The notes under the pieces were generated by a model. It was not told the origin of the DNA, did not search any database, and worked only from the letters and a program-made list of their open reading frames with translations. From JBGSYN01 sp041750975 (lineage in GTDB: Bacteria > Pseudomonadota > Alphaproteobacteria > Geminicoccales > Geminicoccaceae), in NCBI GenBank assembly GCA_041750975.1, contig JBGSYN010000008.1:1-46152 (forward strand): a DNA stretch of 46,152 nt, in the 5' to 3' direction. Made by a program: the position numbers and the translations under genes. Below are positions 32,136 to 41,538 of the stretch, piece by piece (position 1 is the stretch's first letter; each line of letters opens with the position of its first letter).

Positions 32136-34535
32136 TTAGCCCCGAAGTACGGCCTGCACGGACTTTCCGGCGGCCTCGATGATACGCTCTGCGACGGTCT
32201 CGATCTCCTCGTCGGTAAGCGTACGCTGCTTAGACTGCAATCGGACCGATAGCGCGATGGATTTCTTGCCCGGTTCGATGCCTTTTCCTTCATAGACATC
32301 GAAGATGTCGACGTCGCGAATGAGCTTCTTGTCGGCGCGGCGGACGGCCCGCAGAAGGTCGGCCACCGGCAGATTGCGCTCGACCAGGAACGCAAAATCG
32401 CGATCAGAGGGCGGATAGGGCCAATGCTCTAGCGGCGGCTTCGCGCGGCTGGTCTTGCCACGGTTCTTGGGGAGATCCTCGAGATCGAGGTCGAAGGCGA
32501 CGACCGTGGTATCGAGATCGAAGGCTGCGAGGATGCGGGGATGGATCTCGCCGAAGCGGGCAATGGTTTTCTGCCCGAGCTTGATCTCGCCAGACCGCCC
32601 CGGATGATAGGCTCCGCCGGCACCGCTCGCGATCTGAACCTTGTCCGCCGGCCCGCCTGCGGCATCGAGCACGGCAAGGGCATCGGCCTTGACATCGAAA
32701 ACATCGACCAGGCGAGAGGCGAGTTGCCAGTGGCGGCGCGAGGCCTCGCCAAATCTGATGCCGGCAAGCGACATCCTCTGCTCTCCCGGACCGGCGCCCA
32801 TGAAGCGCGGGGCAAGCTCGAAGATCGCGCCATCCAGCTCGCGCTTGGCGAAGTTGTTCGCAGCAGCCGCAAGAAGATTGGCGAGATTGCTCGGCCGCAT
32901 CGCGGATTGCTCGGCATTGATCGGATTGCGCAGCAAGATCGGCGACGCGCCATCGAAGAATCGAGCCCATTCGGGCCTGGTGAATGACCAGGTCACGGCC
33001 TCGTGGAAGCCCCGATCGGCAATGGCCCGCCTGACAATGGCGCGACGGCGCTGCTCGCTCGAAAGTACGGTCGAGCCGACCGCCTCGGTTCGCGTGACCG
33101 GCACCGGCGGGATGCGGTCATAGCCATGCAGCCGCGCCAGTTCCTCGACGATGCAGGCAGTCGTCGAAACGTCATGACGCCATGTCGGCGTGGTCAGGTG
33201 GAGGTTGGAATCCCGAGGCTGGACGACAAACCCCAGGGCGGAAAGATAATTCCTGATGGTCGCACCATCGAGCTCGATGCCGGTCAGCCTCGGCAATTGC
33301 GCCAGATCGAAATCGATTTCCCGTCGATTGTCGGAAACCGCACCGGCAATGACCGGCTCGCCGGCCTCTCCGCCGCAAAGCTCCAGAATGAGCCGTGTCG
33401 CGTACTCCATTCCCGGCATCACGAACGATGGATCTAGGCCCCGTTCGAAACGGGTCCTGGCGTCACTCTCGATCCCGAGCTTACGGCCCGTCATTGCGGT
33501 GCGGAGCGGGTCGAAGAGCGCCACTTCGAGCAGCACCTCGGTAGTCGCTTCGGTACAGCCCGTGCTTTCCCCACCCATAATCCCGCCGAGACTGATCACG
33601 CCGCTATCGTCGGCGATTACCGTCATTTCGCCATCGAGCTTATAGGTCTTGCCGTCGAGCGCTTCGAGCGTCTCGCTCGCGCGAGCGAGACGCAGCACGA
33701 TGCCTCCTTCGAGCTTGGCGGCATCGAAGACATGAAGGGGGCGCGCCAGATCCAGTGTGCAGAAATTCGTGATATCGACCAATGCCGAGATCGGCCTGAC
33801 GCCGACTGCCTTGAGGCGCCGTTGCAGCCAGACCGGGCTTGAGCCATTCTTCACGCCACGAATAATCCGACCGACGAAGAGCGGACACGCGGCTTCGCAG
33901 CCTGCCAGAAAATCAAGGCGGATATCCGGCCCGCTCGGACCTGATGCGGGGACCGCCGAGGTGTCGCGGAATTTGAGCGAGCCCATGCCGCTTGCCGCGA
34001 GATCGCGGGCAATGCCGAGAATGCCGAAGCAATCGGCCCGATCCGGGGTGATCGAGAGGTCGATCACCGGGCCCTCGATGCCCAGCACCTCGGTCGCCGG
34101 CGTGCCGATCTGCCAATGATCCGGCAACTCGATGATGCCGTCATCATCCTCGCCCACTTGGAGCTCGCGGGCGGAACACAACATGCCGTGGCTCTCGACC
34201 CCACGAATGGTTGCCGCTTTGAGGACGTCGCCGGTTGCCGGAATGACCGATCCTTCGGGCGCGAATACGCCCTTCATTCCTGTACGCGCGTTGGGTGCGC
34301 CACATACGACCTGAAAAACTCCGTCTTTGGTCTCGACGTCACAGACCCGCAACCGATCGGCATTGGGATGCTGGCGCGCGTCACGCACATAGGCAACAGA
34401 GAAATCGGCCAGCGCCTCGCCCCGCTCGATCACCTCCTCGACTTCCAGACCGAGGCTGGTCAGACGCTCGGCAATCTCCTCGACCGTGGCTTCGGTCTCG
34501 AGGTGTTCCTTGAGCCAGGGCAGTGTCAGCTTCAT
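32136..34535 (-). CDS. pheT: Phenylalanine--tRNA ligase beta subunit
   Basis: PheT is the large subunit of the heterotetrameric phenylalanyl-tRNA synthetase. It edits mischarged tyrosine and binds tRNA. The start ATG 34535 (MKLTLPWLKEHLETEATVEE) gives 799 residues; the frame above it lies inside pheS. The N-terminal tRNA-binding (OB) domain spans about 40-150 (HPNADRLRVCDVETKDG, QVVCGAPNARTGMKGVFAPE). The B3/B4 editing domain lies at about 210-370 and the B5 domain at about 400-470. The C-terminal ferredoxin-like anticodon-binding domain starts near 705 (YPPSDRDFAFLVERNLPV). The ATG overlaps the pheS stop by four bases. Confidence 0.96.
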   Translation of the reverse strand: MKLTLPWLKEHLETEATVEEIAERLTSLGLEVEEVIERGEALADFSVAYVRDARQHPNADRLRVCDVETKDGVFQVVCGAPNARTGMKGVFAPEGSVIPATGDVLKAATIRGVESHGMLCSARELQVGEDDDGIIELPDHWQIGTPATEVLGIEGPVIDLSITPDRADCFGILGIARDLAASGMGSLKFRDTSAVPASGPSGPDIRLDFLAGCEAACPLFVGRIIRGVKNGSSPVWLQRRLKAVGVRPISALVDITNFCTLDLARPLHVFDAAKLEGGIVLRLARASETLEALDGKTYKLDGEMTVIADDSGVISLGGIMGGESTGCTEATTEVLLEVALFDPLRTAMTGRKLGIESDARTRFERGLDPSFVMPGMEYATRLILELCGGEAGEPVIAGAVSDNRREIDFDLAQLPRLTGIELDGATIRNYLSALGFVVQPRDSNLHLTTPTWRHDVSTTACIVEELARLHGYDRIPPVPVTRTEAVGSTVLSSEQRRRAIVRRAIADRGFHEAVTWSFTRPEWARFFDGASPILLRNPINAEQSAMRPSNLANLLAAAANNFAKRELDGAIFELAPRFMGAGPGEQRMSLAGIRFGEASRRHWQLASRLVDVFDVKADALAVLDAAGGPADKVQIASGAGGAYHPGRSGEIKLGQKTIARFGEIHPRILAAFDLDTTVVAFDLDLEDLPKNRGKTSRAKPPLEHWPYPPSDRDFAFLVERNLPVADLLRAVRRADKKLIRDVDIFDVYEGKGIEPGKKSIALSVRLQSKQRTLTDEEIETVAERIIEAAGKSVQAVLRG

Positions 34536-35611
34536 CGCGACAGACCGCCATGAATCGAGGGGATATCGAGCGGCGCGAAGCCATAGTGCCGTGACCAGGC
34601 AAGATCGCCTTCGAAAAACGTCCGAAGATCGGGGATGCCGTATTTCAGCATGGCGGCACGATCGATCCCCATGCCGAAGGCAAAGCCCTGCCATTCCGAG
34701 GGATCGAGGTCGACCGCTTCAAGCACTTTGGGATGAACCATTCCACAGCCAAGGATTTCAAGCCAGTCGCTGCCGCCGCCGACGATAAGCTCACCGCCGC
34801 CGCGCTTGCAGCCGATGTCCATTTCCGCCGAAGGCTCGGTGAAAGGGAAGTAGCTCGGGCGAAAGCGGACGGGGATGTCGTCGCGCTCGAAAAATGCCCG
34901 AACGAAATCGATCAGGCAGCCCTTGAGATGCCCCATATGCGTCCGGCGATCGATCATCAGGCCCTCGACCTGATGGAACATCGGCGTGTGGGTCATGTCG
35001 GAGTCACGCCGATAGGTGCGGCCGGGAGCGATAATGCGATAGGGCGGAGGCTGCATTTTCATGGTCCGGATCTGGACCGGACTGGTGTGGGTGCGCAGCA
35101 AGAGCGGCACCCCGTTGTGTTCCGCCTCCAGATAGAAGGTATCGTGCATCTGCCGGGCCGGATGCTCGGGCGGCAGATTGAGCGCCTCGAAATTATGATA
35201 ATCGTCCTCGATGTCCGGCCCTTCGGCGACTGCAAAGCCCATCTCGGCGAAGATCGCGATGATCTCTTCGGTTACCTGGGTCACCGGATGGATGGAGCCT
35301 TGCGATGACGGACGAGCCGGCAGCGTGACGTCGACCCACTCCTCGTCGAGCCGCTGGCCAAGCTCGCGGTCGGCCAGTTGCGCCTTGCGACCGTCGATCA
35401 TGCCCTCGATATCGTTCTTCAGCGCGTTGAAAGCCTGACCGGCCCTGGGCCGCTCCTCCGAGGGGAGCTGACCCAGGCTCTTGACAAGTTCCGTGATGCG
35501 GCCCTTGCGGCCAAGCGCTGTCACGCGCACGGTTTCGAGCGCACGCAAATTTGGTGCTTCGTCGATTCTGGCCTTGATCTCTGTTCTGAGCGTGTCGAGT
35601 TGGTCAATCAT
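34532..35611 (-). CDS. pheS: Phenylalanine--tRNA ligase alpha subunit
   Basis: PheS is the catalytic class II subunit. The protein has 359 residues. An N-terminal coiled coil (about residues 1-85) is followed by motif 1 (HPVTQVTEEIIAIFAEMGF, about 108-126), motif 2 (the FHQVEGLMIDRRTHMGHLKG region, about 212-231) and motif 3 (GFAFGMGIDRAAMLKYG, about 320-336). The motif 2 arginine set is preceded by RTHTSPVQIRTM. It is separated from rplT by an intrinsic terminator, so pheST-lepA must be transcribed partly by its own promoter or by readthrough. Confidence 0.97.
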   Translation of the reverse strand: MIDQLDTLRTEIKARIDEAPNLRALETVRVTALGRKGRITELVKSLGQLPSEERPRAGQAFNALKNDIEGMIDGRKAQLADRELGQRLDEEWVDVTLPARPSSQGSIHPVTQVTEEIIAIFAEMGFAVAEGPDIEDDYHNFEALNLPPEHPARQMHDTFYLEAEHNGVPLLLRTHTSPVQIRTMKMQPPPYRIIAPGRTYRRDSDMTHTPMFHQVEGLMIDRRTHMGHLKGCLIDFVRAFFERDDIPVRFRPSYFPFTEPSAEMDIGCKRGGGELIVGGGSDWLEILGCGMVHPKVLEAVDLDPSEWQGFAFGMGIDRAAMLKYGIPDLRTFFEGDLAWSRHYGFAPLDIPSIHGGLSR

Positions 35612-35686
35612 GGTCGTTTCCGGCGCTTCGATGCGGACTTGATCTGGACGGCCTAGACATCAGGAAACAGGGCCGAGAACAGCAAA

Positions 35687-35711
35687 AAGGGGGCGTCTAA
35701 CCGGCCCCCTT
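35687..35711 (-). terminator. Intrinsic terminator between rplT and pheS
   Basis: On the minus strand AAGGGGGC (35704-35711) and GCCCCCTT (35687-35694) form an 8-bp stem with a 9-base loop, followed directly by a T run (TTTTTGC). A second perfect 8-bp hairpin (CAGGCTGG/CCAGCCTG at 35735-35752) lies upstream in the transcript. Together they look like a terminator after the rpmI-rplT message, or an attenuator before pheST. I found no phenylalanine-rich leader peptide upstream of the stem. Confidence 0.7.
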
Positions 35712-35768
35712 CGAACGTCGCCTATGCGTGCTGACCAGCCTGAACAGGCTGGCTTGCCGCTAGTGGGA

Positions 35769-36125
35769 CTACTGGAGAGCCGCCTCGGCGCGCTTCACGA
35801 AGCCGGTAAACGAGGTATTGTCCCGAGCCGCGATATCGGCGAGCACCTTGCGGTCGACCTCGACGCCGGCAAGCTTCAATCCGTGCATCAACTGACCATA
35901 GGTCATGCCTTCCTGACGCGCGGCGGCATTGATGCGCTGGATCCACAGCGCACGGAATTCACGCTTGCGGACGCGGCGATCGCGGTAGGCATATTGCTGG
36001 GCCTTTTCGACAGCCTGCCGAGCGGTCTTGATGCAATTCTTGCGGCGGCCGCGATAGCCGGCGGCGAGTTCCAGGACTTTCTTGTGACGGGCATGGGACG
36101 TAACGCCCCGTTTGACACGAGCCAT
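35769..36125 (-). CDS. rplT: 50S ribosomal protein L20
   Basis: L20 binds 23S rRNA early in large-subunit assembly. The 118-residue protein starts MARVKRGVTSHARHKKVLEL, with the typical Y-R-G-R-R-K-N-C-I-K-T-A-R-Q-A-V-E-K-A-Q-Q-Y-A-Y-R-D-R-R helix after it, and RALWIQRINAAARQEGMTYG near residue 58. The last 15 residues (SFTGFVKRAEAALQ) are usual. It follows rpmI by 25 bases on the same strand. Confidence 0.98.
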   Translation of the reverse strand: MARVKRGVTSHARHKKVLELAAGYRGRRKNCIKTARQAVEKAQQYAYRDRRVRKREFRALWIQRINAAARQEGMTYGQLMHGLKLAGVEVDRKVLADIAARDNTSFTGFVKRAEAALQ

Positions 36126-36150
36126 GGTCGAGTTCTCCGATGCGACGCTC

Positions 36151-36348
36151 TCAGGCGTGCGGTATCATCAATTTGATCATTTTCTTGTCAGCATCACTGG
36201 CGATCACGGTGCCGCGCTGACCGACCTTCGTTTTCTGCGCCTTTTGCGTCATGTTATGACGATGATTGGCCTGGTTGCGCCTGACGCGGCCAGTGCCCGT
36301 CAACGAAAAACGTTTCGCGGCAGCTCGTTTGGTTTTGAGCTTCGTCAT
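36151..36348 (-). CDS. rpmI: 50S ribosomal protein L35
   Basis: L35 is a small basic protein of the large ribosomal subunit. The start ATG 36348 (MTKLKTKRAAAKRFSLTGTG) has GGAGA about seven bases upstream, giving 65 residues, the standard size; the frame above it is a shadow. The RNQANHRHNMTQKAQK segment is the family signature. infC, which precedes rpmI in many bacteria, is not here. Confidence 0.97.
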   Translation of the reverse strand: MTKLKTKRAAAKRFSLTGTGRVRRNQANHRHNMTQKAQKTKVGQRGTVIASDADKKMIKLMIPHA

Positions 36349-36404
36349 GCCGACAGTCTCCAAAGGGAATAGCTGCCGCCCGTCAGGCAGCACAAAGTCG
36401 CGAC

Positions 36405-36433
36405 GTTATAACGAGATCGCTCGCCGCAGGCAA
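36405..36433 (-). promoter_or_regulatory. Promoter of rpmI-rplT
   Basis: On the minus strand TTGCCT (36428-36433) and TATAAC (36405-36410) are exactly 17 bases apart, five of six matches in the -10. Transcription would start near 36398, leaving about 50 bases of leader with a small hairpin (GCTGCC/GGCAGC, 36372-36391) before the ribosome site. The hairpin could take part in L20-type feedback, but this is inference. Confidence 0.65.
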
Positions 36434-36438
36434 CACAA

Positions 36439-37416
36439 TCAGAGCGATTTTCCCGATACGGCTTGTCGCGGCGGCGATCGCCATCGTTTCCGCCGCTGCA
36501 ACACCAGAGCGGCCCAGGGAGGGATATCGAAACGGCGAACGATGTGGAAGCCCCTGGGTCGATGTGCATCGAGCACAGCCTCGACCTGGCGATCAAGCAA
36601 TCCCGAGAGAATGGCGTATCCGTCCGGTGCAAGATGCCGCCGCAATCCGAACGCCATGTCGATCAGCGGACCCGCCAGTATATTGGCGACGATCAGATCG
36701 AACGGTGCCGCTCTCTTGATCGCCGGGTCGCTATATCCGTCGGCAATTGCCGCTCTCGCGTTGAGCTCGACATTATTGAGGGCGATATTCGCATTCGCGA
36801 CAGCGACAGCCACGGGGTCGATGTCGGTCGCCAGAACGCGACAACGCCACACCTTTGCCGCGGCAATGCCGAGCAGCCCCGAACCGCAACCGAGATCCAG
36901 CACGCGACGGCAGGTACGGCGTTCGGCCAGCCAGTCGATCGTCTGCAGGCAGGCTCGGGTCGTCGCATGCTCGCCCGAGCCGAAGGCCATTCCCGCGTCC
37001 ATCAGGATCGGCACCGAGGAGGCAGGCGGATCGGCTTCCCACTTGGCGCCATGGACGTAGAAACGGCCGATTTCGATAGGAGCTCGTGGCGTGTTGAGCG
37101 TTTCGAGCCAGAGATCGTGATCGACCCGCTCGACGGCGACATTGTCGGTGGCAAGCCCGTCCTGGGCGAGGATCCTATCGAGACGATTCTTCAGTTCGCG
37201 TTTATTCGGTTTCGCCGCGAATAGCAGCTCGACGCGCCAGCTTACGGTCTCTTCATCCTCGTCTGCAGCGTCTTCGAAAAACGAGACAGCCAGCGCTTCG
37301 TCGTCCAGCAGCTCGACGAGAGTAGCGACGTCGCCGGCCTCGATGACGAAGACCGCCCGCCAATAGGGCTTGGCGGCGTTAGGGTCCCAGACGGGATCCG
37401 GCGATGCCGCGCGCAA
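36439..37416 (-). CDS. prmA: Ribosomal protein L11 methyltransferase
   Basis: PrmA trimethylates L11 using S-adenosylmethionine. The 325-residue protein has a divergent N-terminal substrate-binding domain (about residues 1-125) and a Rossmann methyltransferase domain with motif I VLDLGCGSGLLGIAAAK near residue 175. The DIDPVAV turn is near 200, and the VANILAGPLIDMA catalytic loop (N-I-L-A-x-P-L) near 247 is specific to PrmA. The start is TTG 37416, three bases after the helicase stop codon. No ATG fits better. Confidence 0.93.
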   Translation of the reverse strand: MRAASPDPVWDPNAAKPYWRAVFVIEAGDVATLVELLDDEALAVSFFEDAADEDEETVSWRVELLFAAKPNKRELKNRLDRILAQDGLATDNVAVERVDHDLWLETLNTPRAPIEIGRFYVHGAKWEADPPASSVPILMDAGMAFGSGEHATTRACLQTIDWLAERRTCRRVLDLGCGSGLLGIAAAKVWRCRVLATDIDPVAVAVANANIALNNVELNARAAIADGYSDPAIKRAAPFDLIVANILAGPLIDMAFGLRRHLAPDGYAILSGLLDRQVEAVLDAHRPRGFHIVRRFDIPPWAALVLQRRKRWRSPPRQAVSGKSL

Positions 37417-37419
37417 AAT

Positions 37420-39669
37420 TCAAGCAGCCTCGACAAAGCTGTCGATGACTTTCTTGCGGCCCGCTTTCTCGAAGGCGATTTCGAGCTTATTGCCGTCGAC
37501 CGCCTCGACGCGCCCGTAGCCGAATTTCTGATGAAAGATCCTATCGCCGATCGTGTGATTGCTCGCGGTCTTTCCCGGAGCGCGGCTTGAAAGAATCTCA
37601 GCCTTCCCCTCGATCACGCCCGGCGGCAGCCGGCGGCTGCGAAACCGGCTGGGCTGCACCTTGAATGCAGGCTCATCGAACATGAGCTCGGCATCCGGTC
37701 GCTTCGACGGGTCGCGATGCAGATGGTCGATATGATCCTTCGGCAGTTCATCGATGAAGCGTGACGGAATGCTCGAAGACCACTGGTTATAGATCCTGCG
37801 GTTGGCCGCAAAACTGATGGTCGCCTGCTGACGGGCTCGGGTGATGCCGACATAAGCCAAGCGCCGTTCTTCCTCGAGCGCGCTGGTTCCGCCTTCATCC
37901 AGGGCGCGTTGGTTCGGGAACAGCCCCTCTTCCCAGCCGGCAAGGAAAACGCAGGCGAATTCCAGCCCTTTAGCACTGTGCAACGTCATGATGCTGACCA
38001 TGTCGGCGGCATTGTCGGCCACATTGTCCATGACGAGGCCGACATGCTCCAGGAACGCCGGCAGCGTCTCGAATTCGTCAAGCGCCTTGACGAGCTCTTT
38101 CAGATTCTCGAGCCGGCCCGGCGCGTCCGGTGCGCGATCGTTCTTCCACATTTCGGTGTAGCCGGATTCATCGAGAATGATCTCGGCCAGCTCCCGAGGA
38201 GGAACCTGCGCCGCCACGTCGCGCCAGCGATCAATCATCTGCAGGAGTTTGAGAACGGCATTCCTGGCGCGGGCGGCAAGCTCGTCGGTCTGCGTGGCGA
38301 GGCGTGCGGCCTGGAGAAGACTCGTCTCGTTCTGGCGGGCGATCGCATGCAAAACCTTCACGCAGGCATCGCCGATGCCACGGCGCGGCGTGTTGATGAT
38401 CCGCTCCAACGCCAAGCCATCGTCAGGTTGGGCGACGACCCGGAGATACGCGATCGCATCCCGAATCTCGGCACGCTCATAAAAGCGGAGTCCGCCGACA
38501 ACGCGATAGGGCAGCCCCATCTGAATGAAGCGTTCCTCGAAGGCGCGGGTTTGAAATCCGGCCCTTACCAGAACGGCCACGTCGTTGAGGCGATTCTGCC
38601 GTCGATGCCAGTCCTCGATCGATTCGCCGGTGAACCTCGCCTCTTCCTCGTCGTCCCAGAGACCGGCGATTCGAACGAGGCCGCCGGGGTCGTCTTCGGT
38701 CCACAAGGTCTTGCCATGACGCGCACGGTTCTTCGCAATGAGGCCGGAAGCTGCGCCCAGAATGTGCCCCGTCGAGCGATAATTGCGTTCGAGCCGGACG
38801 ATCTCAGCACCCGGGAAATCCTGTTCGAAGCGCAGGATGTTTCCAACCTCGGCGCCGCGCCAGCTATAGATCGATTGATCATCATCGCCGACGCAGGTGA
38901 TGTTGCGATGCTGCTGCGCCAGCAAGCGCAGCCAGAGATATTGAGCGACATTGGTGTCTTGATATTCGTCGACCAGGATAGCGCGGAAGACCCTCTGGTA
39001 TTGGGCCAGAATATCCGGCTGCTCGGCGAAGATGGTGAGGCCGTGCAACAGCATATCGCCAAAGTCGCAGGCATTGAGCGTACGCAGGCGGTCCTGGTAC
39101 TCCGCATAGAGTTCGACCGACCGACCGAGCGCAAAATCGCTCACTTCGGCAGCCGGCACCTGACCCACCCGATAGCCGCGGTCCTTCCAGCGCTGGATCA
39201 ACCCCACCAGTGCCCGCGGCGGCCAGCGCTTCTCGTCGAGATCCGATGCCTGCAGGATCTGCTTCATCAGACGCAGCTGATCGTCGGTATCGAGAATCGT
39301 GAAATTGGTCTTGAGGCCGACAAGCTCGGCATGCCGCCGCAACATGCGCACACCGATGGCGTGAAACGTGCCGAGCCACATCCCCTTGATGTCGCGCCCC
39401 AAGAGGAGGCTGATGCGCTCGCCCATCTCGCGCGCCGCCTTATTAGTGAAGGTTACGGCCAAAACCTCGTGCGGCCGGGCGCGGCCGGTGATCAGCAGGT
39501 GGGCCAATCGGGTCGTGAGCACGCGGGTCTTGCCGGTACCAGCGCCGGCCAGCACCAGGAGCGGTCCGTTGCCTGCCGTGACGGCTTCGCGCTGCTCGGA
39601 ATTCAGGCGCTCCAGATGAGACTGACGTATTTTCGGTGCCGGTTCGATGGGCATCGACGAGATGGACAT
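37420..39669 (-). CDS. uvrD: UvrD/PcrA/Rep-type ATP-dependent DNA helicase
   Basis: This is a superfamily 1A 3'-5' helicase acting in nucleotide-excision and mismatch repair and in removing stalled complexes. From ATG 39669 it has 749 residues. Motif I is LAGAGTGKTRVLTTR, Ia AVTFTNKAAREMGER, II VDEYQDTN, III CVGDDDQSIYSWRGA, IV VRLERNYRSTG, V TLHSAKGLEF and VI RRLAYVGITRARQQ. The C-terminal region carries the short Tudor-like fold (FHQKFGYGRVEAVDGNKLEI) of UvrD/PcrA. The frame extends to 39855, but earlier ATGs would overlap the ClC gene by more than 30 bases. ATG 39714 is the main alternative. Confidence 0.94.
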   Translation of the reverse strand: MSISSMPIEPAPKIRQSHLERLNSEQREAVTAGNGPLLVLAGAGTGKTRVLTTRLAHLLITGRARPHEVLAVTFTNKAAREMGERISLLLGRDIKGMWLGTFHAIGVRMLRRHAELVGLKTNFTILDTDDQLRLMKQILQASDLDEKRWPPRALVGLIQRWKDRGYRVGQVPAAEVSDFALGRSVELYAEYQDRLRTLNACDFGDMLLHGLTIFAEQPDILAQYQRVFRAILVDEYQDTNVAQYLWLRLLAQQHRNITCVGDDDQSIYSWRGAEVGNILRFEQDFPGAEIVRLERNYRSTGHILGAASGLIAKNRARHGKTLWTEDDPGGLVRIAGLWDDEEEARFTGESIEDWHRRQNRLNDVAVLVRAGFQTRAFEERFIQMGLPYRVVGGLRFYERAEIRDAIAYLRVVAQPDDGLALERIINTPRRGIGDACVKVLHAIARQNETSLLQAARLATQTDELAARARNAVLKLLQMIDRWRDVAAQVPPRELAEIILDESGYTEMWKNDRAPDAPGRLENLKELVKALDEFETLPAFLEHVGLVMDNVADNAADMVSIMTLHSAKGLEFACVFLAGWEEGLFPNQRALDEGGTSALEEERRLAYVGITRARQQATISFAANRRIYNQWSSSIPSRFIDELPKDHIDHLHRDPSKRPDAELMFDEPAFKVQPSRFRSRRLPPGVIEGKAEILSSRAPGKTASNHTIGDRIFHQKFGYGRVEAVDGNKLEIAFEKAGRKKVIDSFVEAA

Positions 39670-39682
39670 GGGCGGAACGATT

Positions 39683-41464
39683 TCAGCTTCGGCCTTGTTC
39701 GGCAGCGCGCGCATCGAGCAACGCTCGATTATAGGCCTGGATAAGATCACGCATTCGCACTTCGCCGACCACCTTAAGGCTCTCCGAGGATTCGACCACT
39801 GGTATATGTTCCTCATGCTGCACCTGGCAGCGACCGAATGCCGTCGCCAGGTCATCCTCCGGCGTCAGAACCACGGCGGTGAGGCGGACCAACTCGCTCG
39901 CTGTCACCCTGTTGATGTCCTGCGACAGCGCCGCATCCGCCAGATCGTCGAAGCCGATGGCGCCGACCAGCCGCTTGTCTTCGTCGACCACGAAGATCGG
40001 CGCGTGATTGTCATGGAACTGATTGCGCATGTCGAACAGGCAAGTTTCTTCCTGGATGACGAGATGGTCGGTCCGCATCACGTCCTTGACCTTGCGTGTG
40101 CGAAGCAGGCTCATCTCGCGGTGGCCCTCGATCTTCACGCCCCGCCAAGCCAATTGCCAAGTGAAGTATGAATGGCCGAAGACCTGATGCGTGATAATCG
40201 ACGAGATCGCGGTCGCCACCATCAGAGCGAAAGTGACTTCGTAATTGTTGGTGAGTTCGAAAATCATGATGACGGTCGAGATCGGAGCGCCAAGCGTGCT
40301 GGCAGCAACAGCACCCATGCCGACCACCGCATAGATCAAGGGAGTCGAACTCAGCTCGGGAAAGACGCCGCCGGCAATGATGCCATAGGCGCCCCCGATC
40401 AGCGCCCCGATCGCCAGGCTCGGGGAAAATATGCCACCGCCAAACCGGCTGCCCAGGGAAATCGCCGTAGCCAACGCCTTGGCGCAGGCCATCACGAGCA
40501 TGAGCTCGACCGTGTAGCGGACCTGAAGCGCGTTGTCGGTGATCGCATAGCCGACGCCCAAGACCTCCGGATAGTTGATCGCAATGAGGCCGACACCGAA
40601 GCCGCCGATCATCGGCTGCGACCATTCCGGTGTCCCCACGCTCAGATGGAATCGACTAGTCAGTGCAATTCCCCCCATGAAAAGGATCGCCACACCGGCG
40701 CAGACGACACCGAGAATCATGAAAGCCGGGAGCTCCCAGAAGGAAGCGACGAAGTCCGGCGGCAGGATGAACGCGGGATTGTCGCCGATATGGACCCGAG
40801 TGATGATGGTCCCGACGATCGAGGCGAGCACAACCGGCGAAAACGCCCCGAGGCCGTAATGGCCAATGACCACTTCCAGGGCGAAAAAGACTCCGGCGAT
40901 GGGGGCGTTGAACGCGGAGGCGATGCCAGCGGCGACGCCACAGCCAAGCAAGGTTCGCGAAAGTGCCGGACCCAGGTGCAGCCGCTGCGCGACCCAGGAA
41001 GCCAGTACGGCACCCAGGTGCACGATCGGTCCTTCTCGCCCTACCGAGGCGCCCACACCGATCGAGGAGGAGTTGATGAATGCCGCGGCAAAACCCTGTG
41101 GGGTGCGCATCCTTCCGTTGCGCAATGCATTGGCTTCGATGACGTCGGCAACGCCTTGCGGCAGGGGCCCGGGCAGCACGTAACGGCAAAGAAGACCGAT
41201 CACCAACCCGCCGAGTGTCGGCACCAAAAGGATGTGCCAAGACGCCATTTCCATGGCGCGGTCGGTGACGAGCTCATCGGGCACACGCCAGAAAAATCGC
41301 GAAACGACGTCCGAGAGTTTGCGGAACGCGAGCGCACCGTAGCCTGAAGCAGCACCGACAATCAGCGCCAGGATTAACAGGATCAGATGATCGTTTCGAG
41401 CGGTCCGCCACAGCCATCGGCTGATGGTGGCGCTCTTCGGGAACTGCAGCATCGCTCTCAACAC
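39683..41464 (-). CDS. ClC-family chloride channel/transporter with CBS domains
   Basis: This is a membrane anion channel or exchanger of 593 residues: about 440 residues of ClC fold, then two CBS domains (about 450-575) that usually sense nucleotides. The gating motif GVGASVGREGPIVHLG (Glu in GREGP) and the GGGIFSPSLAIG motif are intact. The usual G-S-G-I-P serine motif is replaced by GPLPQGVADVIEA. The position of the inner proton glutamate of E. coli ClC (F-x-x-E-E) reads F-A-L-E-V, with Val. This suggests a passive channel, not a proton exchanger, but it is inference from one alignment. It precedes the helicase gene by 13 bases. Confidence 0.92.
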   Translation of the reverse strand: MLRAMLQFPKSATISRWLWRTARNDHLILLILALIVGAASGYGALAFRKLSDVVSRFFWRVPDELVTDRAMEMASWHILLVPTLGGLVIGLLCRYVLPGPLPQGVADVIEANALRNGRMRTPQGFAAAFINSSSIGVGASVGREGPIVHLGAVLASWVAQRLHLGPALSRTLLGCGVAAGIASAFNAPIAGVFFALEVVIGHYGLGAFSPVVLASIVGTIITRVHIGDNPAFILPPDFVASFWELPAFMILGVVCAGVAILFMGGIALTSRFHLSVGTPEWSQPMIGGFGVGLIAINYPEVLGVGYAITDNALQVRYTVELMLVMACAKALATAISLGSRFGGGIFSPSLAIGALIGGAYGIIAGGVFPELSSTPLIYAVVGMGAVAASTLGAPISTVIMIFELTNNYEVTFALMVATAISSIITHQVFGHSYFTWQLAWRGVKIEGHREMSLLRTRKVKDVMRTDHLVIQEETCLFDMRNQFHDNHAPIFVVDEDKRLVGAIGFDDLADAALSQDINRVTASELVRLTAVVLTPEDDLATAFGRCQVQHEEHIPVVESSESLKVVGEVRMRDLIQAYNRALLDARAAEQGRS

Positions 41465-41538
41465 GTGGCTCGAGACCTAACGACGTCTCGATGACGGGCG
41501 AGGCTAGGGGATCAGGAACCAGATGAGAAGATCGCCGA

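Noticed and set aside
35640..35690. Phe-rich leader peptide reading F-L-L-F-S-A-L-F-P-D-V before pheS
   Set aside because: It lies downstream of the terminator, not upstream, lacks a ribosome site and starts only at a TTG in the T run, so it cannot act as an attenuation leader.
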